Source: Ophiura sarsii (Eukaryota > Echinodermata > Ophiuroidea > Amphilepidida > Ophiuridae). From it: 64,000 bases of DNA. Positions 1 through 46,000 of this stretch are shown here, piece by piece (position 1 is the stretch's first letter; each line of letters begins with the position of its first letter). The notes under the pieces are model-generated. The model made no database searches. It saw only the letters and a list, made by a program, of their open reading frames with translations, and was not told the DNA's origin. Both the position numbers and the translations under genes were made by a program. The stretch is from assembly GCA_035610835.1 (NCBI GenBank), contig CM069442.1, positions 6,608,444-6,672,443 of the forward strand. The letters run 5' to 3'.

Positions 1-530
<530 letters not shown>

Positions 531-552
531 TATAAAATTTACTGTTTTCCAG

Positions 553-35763
<35,211 letters not shown>

Positions 35764-36032
35764 ACATTGGGTGGTGCTTGTCACTAAGAAATGATACCTG
35801 TTTTGACTCCTGGTACTACATAGTGGCACTCAACTTTGTGAAGTTGTACTTGTATTGGGCTATTCCATTCGAAATCCATACACCCCCAGTTGAAGATATA
35901 ACCCTAATCTGCCATACCTATGTGGAAGATTAAGTTTATATCTTCCATGGTGTAGATAGACCCATTATATAGGGAATCATATAGTTTTGACTCCTATCAT
36001 TACTAGTGGCACCTCAATTTTGTGATGTTGTA

Positions 36033-36200
36033 TTAGGCTTTCCCATTTGAAATCCACACTCCTACTATCGAAGACATAGCCTTTAATCTTCCACACAAGG
36101 AGTATGTATTTCGAATGGGTTACCTGCATGGGTGACTCCATTTGAAATCTACACTCCCTAGGTGGAGACGATTAAGGTTTAGGCCCATCTTCTACCGTGT
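36033..36200. mobile_element. MITE 'ATTTGAAATCCATACACC', copy 4
   Basis: Degenerate copy: left CCCATTTGAAATCCACACTC, centre GGGTGACTCCATTTGAAATC, right GATTAAGGTTT. A shorter copy 3 lies at about 35858-35965. Confidence 0.65.
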
Positions 36201-36227
36201 ATTGAGTTTAACTGGATGAAATAGCCC

Positions 36228-36505
36228 CGGGGGGGGGGGGGGGGGGGGGTACTCGGATTTGGTTTGGTCGGGGGTGTGCCGCTGGAGATTCAAAACCCCT
36301 ACCCATTTCTAAGGGTGATTTTTAGGGGTTTTGCTTCATTTTAGACCAAAAAATAGAAAATAGAAAAACAGGACCCATGTCTAAGGATTTTTCAGTTGAA
36401 AAGCCTACCCATGGCTAAGGATGTCTCATGAAAAAAACGACCCACTGGAGCGGCACCTCCCTGTATGCCTTACATATGTGAGTACCCCCCCCCCCCCCCC
36501 CCGGG
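36228..36505. mobile_element. Poly-G-ended foldback element, copy 2
   Basis: Begins C-G(22)-TACTCGGATTTGG and ends TGTGAGTAC-C(18)-GGG. It is flanked by AATAGCCC at 36220-36227 and 36506-36513, an 8-bp target duplication (hAT-like size). It matches 9163-9450 in reverse orientation. Confidence 0.78.
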
Positions 36506-36584
36506 AATAGCCCCACTGGATGGAATAGCCCCATTAGATGTTGATTGTCACTAAGGAATGATACCCCTTTGACTCCTGTGTTGC

Positions 36585-36820
36585 TATAGTTTAATCAGAT
36601 CCAAATTGGCGAGAAATATTTCGGTTTTCATCTCTCTGCGCGCAAAAGTAATCCAAGCGTACGCACGCGATTATGTCCACACGAACGCGGTTTTGGACGC
36701 ACGCATGCGTCACACATGATTTATAGTCCGCTTGTTGCCGCATCATGCGTGTCCGTGTCCTTCTGTATTCATTCGCTACTGTAAGAAGGCTTCGCCAATT
36801 TGGAACTAATCAAACTATAG
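36585..36820. mobile_element. TA-type MITE with a paralogous empty site
   Basis: Inverted ends TAGTTTAATCAG-TCCAAATTGGCGA and TCGCCAATTTGGAACTAATC-AAACTA. The same flanking unit without the insert occurs at about 35815-35830 (CATAGTGGCACTCAAC), supporting insertion at TA. Confidence 0.7.
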
Positions 36821-37129
36821 AGGCACCCAACTTTGTGAAGTTGTATTTTACTATCAAGAATCATTTTTTGCTGTTCTGTCAAAACCTTGTATCTCCATCT
36901 AGCCCCTCAGCATGTATAAAGTAATACTTCCTATGTATAACCTTTGGGTTTGCTTTGAAAACACATCTTGTTAGTGCTCTTGCCCTGAACATGTATAAAG
37001 CAACACATGCTTAATCATTGAGCAGTTTTACTATATGATACTGTGTGGTATAATTTGCACCATATTTATTGTACCTTTTATTCCTGTCTGAATAAGCTAT
37101 TGGTTAGTTCACGTCTAGACATTTAGTAG

Positions 37130-37400
37130 ACCCCCAAAAAACATCCTGTTGTGCGGGCCTGACAGACTCATTTTTGTAAAAAAAAAAAAAAAAATTTTGT
37201 CTACAAAAAAATCTGATGAAAAACAATATGTGGAAAAAAAAAGAAGAAAAAAAAGTTTTTTTGAAAATATAATTGGTTTTTTTTGTTGTCATTTTTTTTT
37301 TTAAATGTTTTGATTTTTTTTCTTCTTCTTCATATTTTTTGGTTAATATATATTTAATATTTATTTTTCATTTTCATTTTTTCCCCTTTTTTGTGTGTGT
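37130..37400. repeat. Low-complexity A/T tracts
   Basis: Alternating poly-A and poly-T runs with CTTCTT blocks; nothing coding. The short Phe/Lys-rich open frame here is an artefact. Confidence 0.7.
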
Positions 37401-37756
37401 AGAAGGGCCAGAATAACATACAAGGATTTGCAAAGAATAAAAGCAAGATATACCAACTTGGTGTGGTGAAACAAGCAATGACAAGGGATAATAAAGCAAT
37501 AAAATCAGTAATTCAAACTAAGCAATGAGAATTGCTTTGCATTAAAAAGAATTAAAAAGAAATAACAATAAAACACAGATATGTACCGGGACAAGTAGTA
37601 CAAATTGCTGTGCAATAAAACAACAAAAATAATGTAATAATGATGTTTAGACTAGATATAACATCTAAAGGACTAGTATATAACTATAATTATAGTACAA
37701 TAACAGTAAAGTGATGCTGCCTATATACTAAACATCTAAGTTATTACACATTCAGG

Positions 37757-38202
37757 GCCGTATTTTCGTACCAAACACGGTTTTAGCTTAAGACCGTGTC
37801 TAACTAAATGTGGGTCTAATTTAAACGCGAGTTTATCTTTTAAACAACGTGTCTAACAAAACACAGTTTTAAACTCTGCGAATCTCGTCCCCAGAGTGGT
37901 CGTGTGTTACTGTATACAGGTATTTATTTTTGTTGTGGCCCTAATGGATTACAATAGATATCGACCGCATACCTCGCAGCAGGCACGGTTGAGTGATTAT
38001 TCAAGGCATACAGTTGGTGCATGAGTTCTATACGTGCTTTAAACTATGTTTAAAGTTAGACACTTTTTAGTGAGTAAGACGCGTATTTAAGTTAAACAAA
38101 TTTTTTAAAATTACGTCTAGTTAAACGATGTGTCTAAAGTCAAAGTTAGACGCGTGTTTAGCTTAAAACCACATTTAAATACGTACGAGAATACGGGCCT
38201 CA
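37757..38202. mobile_element. Foldback element 'GGGCCGTATTTTCGTAC'
   Basis: Left GGGCCGTATTTTCGTACC-AAACACGG-TTTTAGCTTAA pairs with right TTTAGCTTAAAACCACATTT-AAATACGTACGAGAATACGG-GCC. ~445 bp with internal TAGACACG repeats; non-coding. Confidence 0.7.
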
Positions 38203-39400
38203 ATGTTTCGACCGAACAGCGATGATATGCTCAAAAGAGGTTCTAGTTCTGATTAAGTGTCAGTCCTATTGGGTTGTTATAAATGTTCAAATGATATTAC
38301 TTATTTTCAGTACTATATAAAAGTGTGTAGGCTATGTATCAGGGGTAACATGGTCTAAAGACAGTAAATGATTGACTCACATCAGTACTATTATATTTTT
38401 AAACATGTATAGGGCCTATATGAAGTTTGTAAGAATGCCAATAAACAGTTTGTATGAATGATGTCTTTAAAAGACAAGACAATTTTAATATCATATCAGT
38501 ACTATCATTGTGGATAAGTTTGTTTGAAGTTGTATGAATGACATGGTTGTTAAATATAACTTATTATCAGTACTATAATAATATATAGTGCGTAGTGTTT
38601 GTGTGAAATTATTAATTAGCAGTCCTTTTGTATAATTTTGTAATAAATGCTCAGAGAATATGACTGATTTTCAGTAAAACTATAATTTTCATTTTAAAAT
38701 AGTTGCTTAACAAGATGTGATGGGAATGTTGTACTATTAACTCCCTTCATTCACGGTTTAAAACAGTTTAGAAGAGTAAAGAAATATTTAAGCGTTTTAC
38801 CGGAAAGAAACAATTATGGAAGAAAAAACACCTTTTTCTGGAATTCTTCAAAATTAGGGTATATTTTTAATAATAAGGTATTCATAAGTACAGTCAGGGT
38901 GTTTTGGTCAGTTTTCCAAATTAGGGTAGATTGGAATTGGACAAACAAACAAACAAATTGTTTGCGTTATGAATATTGTATAAGTTTGTTATAATGTTAC
39001 ATATTATCAGTACTATTAAAGTGTGTAGGCTATGTATGGGTGGGGCGTTGTCTTAGTAATGAGTTGTGAAACGTAGAGTTGTACTTTGGAGAGTTGTGAG
39101 GAGAGTTATGGAGTGAGTTGTTGCTGTAATTATTTTATATAATCACTTTGCAATTTGTGCAAAAATGCCACCTGGCAAAGAAATCCACTAATAGCATCAT
39201 GGGTGGCCTCAGCAATGGCGGCCTCCTATTAGTCACATGTCCAGTAAATTTACTATCGTAAATTTAATCCGTATGGCTGACTGATTACATAGGTCTACCA
39301 TATCATATTTTGAAAATGACCAATTGTGTACCTTACTGCATTTCTCAACCCAAGACAGACTAAAGCAATTCGTCCGTGTACAACTATGCGGAGCGTTATA

Positions 39401-39706
39401 CAGTGGCGGATACAGGGGGGGGGGGGGGGGGTGCCCCCCGTAAAATTTGACAATAGGTTTTTTTTTTACCACTTTATACCTTTTTCAGAGGAATAGGTAG
39501 GTTCCGTCGGTACATTGCGCTGCGACTTGTACCATGCGATATTTTTTGCCAGTTTTGGGAAGACCACATCCCTGCCCCCTCACCCACTTAGCAGAATTTC
39601 AAGAGCTGACGGCAAAAACAAATTGGGGACCTCTTATGATTTCAATTAAAAATACCTTGGTCAGCCCCCCACCCCCCTGTAAATTTTAATCCTGGATCCG
39701 CCACTG
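39401..39706. mobile_element. hAT-like element 'CAGTGGCGGAT'
   Basis: Ends CAGTGGCGGATACAGG-G(n) and C(n)TG...CCTGGATCCGCCACTG, a TIR style seen in hAT MITEs. The flanking 8 bp do not match clearly, so it is old or my ends are off by a few bases. Confidence 0.6.
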
Positions 39707-39800
39707 GTATAGGCTAGATTAAGAGTTTAACTGGTTAACCTCGTATATTATGAATACCAGTCATAAAATCTTATTTCACACCAAGAAGGGCATTACTCAA

Positions 39801-40136
39801 ACCATCCCGGGGGGTACTGACGTATACGGGGATGCGCCGCTCTGATGGCTTCACAAACCATCCCGGGGGGTACTGACGTATACGGGGATGCACCGCTCTA
39901 ATGGCTTCACAAACCATCCCGGGGGGTACTGACGTATACGGGGATGCGCCGCTCTAATGGCTTCACAAACCATCCCGGGGGGTACTGACGTATACGGGGA
40001 TGCGCCGCTCTAATGGCTTCACAAACCATCCCGGGGGGTACTGACGTATACGGGGATGCGCCGCTCTAATGGCTTCACAAACCATCCCGGGGGGTACTGA
40101 CGTATACGGGGATGCGCTGCTCTAATGGCTTCACAA
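39801..40136. repeat. 56-bp tandem array, six copies
   Basis: Six nearly identical 56-bp units starting ACCATCCCGG at 39801, 39857, 39913, 39969, 40025 and 40081. The unit CCCGGGGGGTACTGACGTAT-ACGGGGATGCGCCGCTCTAA resembles the terminus of the poly-G-ended elements (CCCGGGGG-TACTCACGTATG...GACGTGCCGCTCC). Confidence 0.95.
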
Positions 40137-40973
40137 ATGCTTTACTCATTTTTTTGCTCACCCACATTTTACACAAATCGCTCAACAACTCACTCCACTA
40201 CTCATTTCACAACTCTCCCTACTACTCTCTCTGCAAATCAACTCTCCCATTCACAACTCACCATTTACCCATCCCCGTATGGGTGATGTGATAAAAGACA
40301 GTATATATGTTTATAAAATTGTACTTTCATGAATTGGTAAGAATGGTAATATGCAGTTTGTATGAATGAAGACAATTTCAATTTTAATTAATATTATATC
40401 ACTACTATATATTATTGTGGATAAGTGTGTATGAAGTTGCATAAATGAAATAGTTGTTAAATAAACAGACTGACTAATTATCAGTACTGTAATAGTGTGA
40501 ACCTGTTTGTGTCATTTCATAGTCGAAGATAGTTATTACTGTTCAAGTCCTTTTCTCTTAAAAAATGATACCTTGTTCAAAATTCTGTTGAATGGTAACT
40601 CCTCTATTATATGAACTTCAATATCAATGTTACATCTGAAAAGCAACACTCAAATATGAAGAAAAAGGCTCATTTAACTTCATTTTGTTAGTACAAAATC
40701 TTAGTAGAATATTAGAATATATACCCTACCATTCTTATTCCTCACTGCAATATGGGTCATTCTTTAAAAGTCTCCATTGAAGACATATGGCAGGAATGAA
40801 CTCCAAAGGTTTTAAGTGATACCCCACCCCCATCCTTATAGGAGTGTTTAGAAAAGCCCAGTTGGGATGGGAAGTAGAGAAATAATTCAGGATGCATTTT
40901 GGCTTCAGGATTTAGAGGGTGTCTCAAAAAAGATTTGGACAGTATGTATATACCACATGCTTGCAGTAAGGCC

Positions 40974-41346
40974 TAAAAAAAGAGGTTTGATTGGCGTAAC
41001 CTGACCGACCCTATTTTTACAGCCGCCCCTAAACATTTCTTCTTCCTTTTTTTCTTCTTTTTTTAATTTTTTTTTTTTTTTAATTTTTTAAAAATTTTTT
41101 AAACATTTTTTTTTTTTTTTAAATTCTTTTTTTTTTGGTGTGTGAGAAAAAGAAAAAACCCCAGTGAAAATGTGTATTTGTGCCATTTGTATGTCTGTAT
41201 GGTATTATGTGTGCTGGTATATAAAATGTCATAGACGTTTTATAGATTTAAAATAATTAAAAAAATCAAAAAGAATCCGACTTATACCTACCCTATATTT
41301 TTTCTCTATGTTACGCCAATCAAACCTTTCTTTTTTTTAGGCCTAA
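40974..41346. mobile_element. Foldback element 'GGCCTAAAAAAAG'
   Basis: Left AGGCCTAAAAAAAGAGGTTT-GATTGGCGTAAC and right GTTACGCCAATCAAACC-TTTCTTTTTTTTAGGCCT are nearly perfect inverted ends; the interior is mostly poly-T. Confidence 0.8.
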
Positions 41347-42055
41347 GGGTGATATTATACTTTTATGACTAGAAGGATATATCCTGCACAAATACCATGG
41401 ACATTTTCATTTAGGGGAAGAGAAGGTGGGCAGGGCAGCAAGAAAATTTTGCCTTTTATTGTTAAAATTGTCTAAAATTTGCTTAATTAGTTAATTTTAA
41501 TTTTAAAAGTCAAACTGTTAAGCAGTCAGGGTGGGGGGGGGGGGGGGGGGGGGGGTAATAGGTTCACCCCCACCCCCTGGTGCTACCACTGCTGTTGAGA
41601 AATGCTAACCATCTCCATCTCCATTGGGTTTAGTCGGAAAAGTAGCTTTTGCTACATCACTACAACTCCCGGCTCCAACTGGCTTGAGAAATTTACTAAA
41701 CAGCGTGTGAGGGCGGCAGGCATTGACTTTTTGAGGTTTTGTGACTGAAGTGGCTGGTAAGTACGGTACCCATGCATTAAATCGCAAGGAATCGATTTAA
41801 AAAGAAGTGCTATTGTCCATCGCGCTCATCATGGGTTCGAGTTTACGTGTAATAGAAAACTGGATGAAATAAGTGTCTATAAACTTCACAAATATCGTTA
41901 CATCTATCGCATCGGTGAATGCGTGTATTAAATTTATATGCTTCAAATATTAGAAGTATCTTAACTTTCACCGTTGCTTTTTTTATCAAACTAATTTTAT
42001 GTATCCCGTTAGCTAGTATTAGATACTGTAGTTTCCATGGATTCGGAGAGTCACG

Positions 42056-42427
42056 TTAAAGGTATATTATGTGATCTATTCCAGAGGACGCCCTCAATCC
42101 TCGAACAAAATTGGAAGCAGATTTTCTTGCAGATTTACTTTTCTGATCATAAATCATAAAGTTACAGAGCGATACGATTCCTAATAACCTCTAAATCATG
42201 GTTTTAGAGTGAATTTAGAGTAAAATTTGAAAAATAGATTGTACCGGAGCGGTACAATCTATTTTCAAACCATGATTTTGAAGTAATTAGGAATCTTATC
42301 GATCTGTAACTTAGAAGAGCTTTATGATTTATGATCAAAAATGCAAATCTGCAAGAAAATCTGCTTTCATAGTAAAAATTAAAGATAGAGGGCGCTACTT
42401 GGAAAATATCACATAATATGCCTTTAA
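42056..42427. mobile_element. TTAA-flanked palindromic MITE, copy 2
   Basis: Same family as 24637-25028: TTAAAGGTATATTATGTGAT ... ATCACATAATATGCCTTTAA, with TTAA at both ends. The centre reads GTACCGGAGCGGTAC-like. It lies ~520 bp upstream of the SMG5 start. Confidence 0.85.
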
Positions 42428-42429
42428 AG

Positions 42430-42600
42430 CCGTTGGTCCCGTGTATTCAGACGCTTCACCCTGAACACATTAAAAGTTACGGTACAGATCTTATCGTTAA
42501 GAGTAGGGGATCATCCCGGGTCTGTTACCTGTACAAAAATCACAACCTCTAAGTTTCAGAGGCTTCCAGTTTAGCCGGATAGGCTGCTATAGGGAGTTAA
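42430..42600. repeat. SINE-body-like fragment
   Basis: GGTCCCGTGTATTCAG..AACACATTAAAAGTTACGG..AGAGTAGGGGATCATCCCGG parallels 49765-49880. About 600 bp upstream, at 41810-41835, GCGCTCATCATGGGTTCGAG resembles a tRNA-type B-box head; the MITE at 42056 may have split one SINE. Confidence 0.45.
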
Positions 42601-42944
42601 CAAGCAAAATTAAGCAATAACCATTTTAAATAAGCAATAAGCCGCCTAAATCGAGTACGCTGCACAACCTTGCCTGGACTAGCCAGCGACCGCTAAAAAA
42701 GTGTCATACCGCCCTCTATAAAATATCGGATGTAAAGGTCAGAACAAACGATACATCCGATTAGTTGAAAACTTATCTTAAGTTAACCTTGGACCAATCA
42801 AATCGTTTCTTAATTACACAGCTTGTCTCAGCATAATAACAAAGTTGGTGCATCTGGGACGTGAACAGGCCCGGGAACAGGCCCAACGGAATGTCAACTT
42901 TTTGATAGTTTGTTCAGCTACAAATTGTTCTTGATTAAACCTGA

Positions 42945-43021
42945 ATGATGGATACAAAAGAAAGCAAGCCAACTGTGAAAAGTGACGTTGAGAAGCTACA
43001 GCAAACGAAAAGGATTTATCG
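42945..43021 (+). CDS. SMG5: SMG5 exon 1
   Basis: Codes MMDTKESKPTVKSDVEKLQQ and TKRIYR, ending in phase 2 at a GTTAGT donor. The TKR-x-YR end matches the start of the SMG5 conserved region. The codon before the first ATG is TGA in frame, so this is the true start. Confidence 0.85.
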
Positions 43022-46000
43022 GTTAGTATCGGGCTTGGTCATAAATGTTGCATGCTGCCGAATTTTGCACCGTACATTTAGGGCAATCCTGTATTTTAGG
43101 GGGGATAAACCGATTTGACGGAATAAAACCGTATATTCTATGAATTTGTCTATTCACGGTATTAACAGTCAATTCATGAAATAAACGGTTATCCAGTGAA
43201 ATCAATGTATCCCACGAAAATATGGGATTGTGATTGTCGTCCACATCATTATAGGATAATAGTAGTCGCAGTAACATGTGTCTCAGGACTTATAGTACTG
43301 AGTCACAGAACGTTACTATGATGTGACTTCGGTATTTAAGCTTTAACGAGCCCAAAATTTACAAAGTAAAACTTCTGCAACTCCTAGCATTGTCCAAAAC
43401 CATTCTTACTCACCCACAATGACATGGCTGTTTAGCTAAGAATCACAGAATTTGTTTGAACTTATTGATTACAAGGATATTACACTTACATCTGATAAAG
43501 ATAGTAATTTAAATCCACTTTTATGCCGATTCGGGTCGGCTAAGTTCACTTTCGAAGATACTAAAATCTGCGCATGCGTATTCTCAAGTAAACAAACGAT
43601 GACGTTATGCCTGGGCGAAATTATTATAGCGTGACAGGCGATTTTGTTGCACGTAAAAAAATTGATTTTTCACCCAACTTAATCTATATTGATGAGATAA
43701 CAAGATAATCTCATATTTATTCATTGCAAGGAGACATTCAATTGTATTATATCATGAATAGTTAGCACATGTTAAATACGGATACCTCAACAGGCCTCGA
43801 AATAAGGCGGGCCCTCGGGTCAAAAGCCCTCAAAAGTTGGCGAGGACCCGTGATATTTCTCTCGTACGGGTCCGCAGGGCCCGTACCGATCATGCCAGTT
43901 GTATTGGACAATTTTAAGCTAACCTAGGGGGTCCAACAAAAAATACTAAAATCGGTTTAAAGAAACTTTCAAAAGTATAGGGACCAAATAAATCACATGC
44001 AGATATAGTAGTTTAATTCATCTTGAAAGAAAATGTAAAAAAATATGACATTTGCCACCAATTTCAGCGCATTATTTCCAATAACATGCTTGATTTCTGG
44101 CGAAATTTCGATACGGACAGCCCGTCTCCCATGAATTAGATCGCGATTTCTACTCTAATTTGCCATATTTCAAAGCCAGCTTTTGATTTGTTATGTTGGT
44201 ACCACTCCAAATATTACTGTTGAGCCCCAGAAATGTTATTTTGATGATGGAAATGTGCCAAAAGTAGGTATTTTTTTAATATCATCATATTCCAAATTCG
44301 GAAGCATTACACTATTTAAGCTTTTTAATTGCACGCATTGATGTATGACGCAAATTTGGTGGACCCCTAAAAAGCATCGTCCCTGATGATACTCATGCCT
44401 TTTTATGTTGTTATATGAAATATAAAAGCAGCTAAATTATGCAAGTCTCATATTTATTTTTGGGCCCTTCAAAATTAGTGAGGACCCTTGGAATTTCAGA
44501 GGAAAGGGCCCAGAGGACCCTTTGATTTTTTTTCTTATTTCGAGGCCTGTACCTCAATCAATGCAATAAACACCCTGTATGAGCCCAATACTGCCTGGTG
44601 GGAGTTTGTTTACAAATACGCCCTCACGTGTACGACCTCTGACCTTGTCATTTCATTCTTCCGGTTTTGTTTGGACTTAGTTTCAACACGGAGGAAATTG
44701 GCGTGTGGAAAATTCTCCAAATGCAACGTTTTTGAACAATTATCTTCATTTTAAATGGTATGTACATCAAGGTATGAGTCTATACAATTGATATCACTTC
44801 GAAAATCGTTTGTGAATCAAATACTTTGGTTTTTACACCGTTGCAAAAATCTCATTGCTTATTTCCGTGTATCACTTATTGGGAACGTTCTAGGACTTAA
44901 GAATCAGTAGTTGATAATGTCCAGATGTTAATGATAGATGAGATTCGCAGGTCCTATGTTACTAGGACTAAGGATAATAGGTGAGCCCGACAGACGGCTG
45001 TAGCCTGTATGCAGCCATAAGGATGTCCAATGCATCTGTAAATCACAAGTTATTTCTTTTGTCTGGCGATACTAACTGTTTTACCGTGCATCAGTGCGTT
45101 TTCAATCACTTAGTTGATCGATCAAATATCGACAAGACACGACATAGTGAACCTGACTGACAACAGTAATAAAATATATTGATGTAGAAACAGAGGAAGC
45201 GTTTATGGTTGAAGTTTATATAAAATTCAAAGGTATTCTACTTTGTGAGTGGGTAACTCCAAACTAAAATGAAATTTATATATATTTCAGACTCGGAAAT
45301 TAAAATCGGTAACTTATTTTGAAACGAGAAAATTGAATTTTCACACTAGAAAATTAAGAAAGATAATTAATTTTCAAAGTAGAAATTATAAATTAATTAA
45401 ATCATTAATAAATCATTTTCAGACTGGAAAGTTGAAAAAGCGTAGCAATCAAGTCTTGTTGTGATCAATCGATTGGCGGCCCGTGTTTACATCTTCATGT
45501 ACAATAGATCACCAAGTGATTGAAAACGCACTGATGCACGGTAAACATTTAGTTTCGTCAGACAATAGAATGAACTTGTGATTGACAGATGCATTGGACG
45601 TCCTTATGGCTGCATACAGCCGTCTGTGTGAGCCCGGACCTTCAATTTGCCGTTGACAACAAAGCATCAAAATCAAGTCTACGCTCTACTCGACCATACA
45701 GAAGAACGTTCCTAGTGACCATGTGAGGCTGTGTAAGCGACCGTTGTTTACATGAGCAATATTTCCGAAATTCGTAAAATGTTTCACTCGATTTTCAGAA
45801 TTTGACCTGTAAAAAACATGTGAAAACTTGCATTATGTGTAAATATTATAACATGAGTATGTAGAGGAATCACTTTGTCAAATATTCTGTACGATGGTAA
45901 TATTTCACGGGAGTACAAAAAGGGTTAAATTTTGGCCGTTTTGGTGATGGTGCAATCTGAATTTGTTTGAATTCACGTAGTTTGTGGTCAACGGCATGTG

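Larger units (their letters stand above)
35764..36860. repeat. Decayed tandem duplication after the GPCR stop
   Basis: A unit containing GTCACTAAG-AATGATACC, TTTTGACTCCT and CAACTTTGTGAAGTTGTA occurs at about 35777-35852, 35975-36030 (partial) and 36545-36585 plus 36820-36850. Copies are separated by insertions of several elements (MITEs at 35858 and 36033, a poly-G element at 36228, a TA MITE at 36585). It may overlap the GPCR 3' UTR; no clear polyadenylation signal was chosen. Confidence 0.6.
38270..40520. repeat. Diverged direct duplication with a foldback inside
   Basis: The segment 38430-38580 (AACAGTTTGTATGAATGA, ATTGTGGATAAGT, ATCAGTACTAT) recurs at about 40350-40490. TATCAGTACTAT motifs recur five or more times. 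Between the copies, GAGTTGTGAGGAGAGTTATG (39090) and an inverted CAACTC-rich arm (40180-40260) suggest an inserted foldback. No gene seen. Confidence 0.5.
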
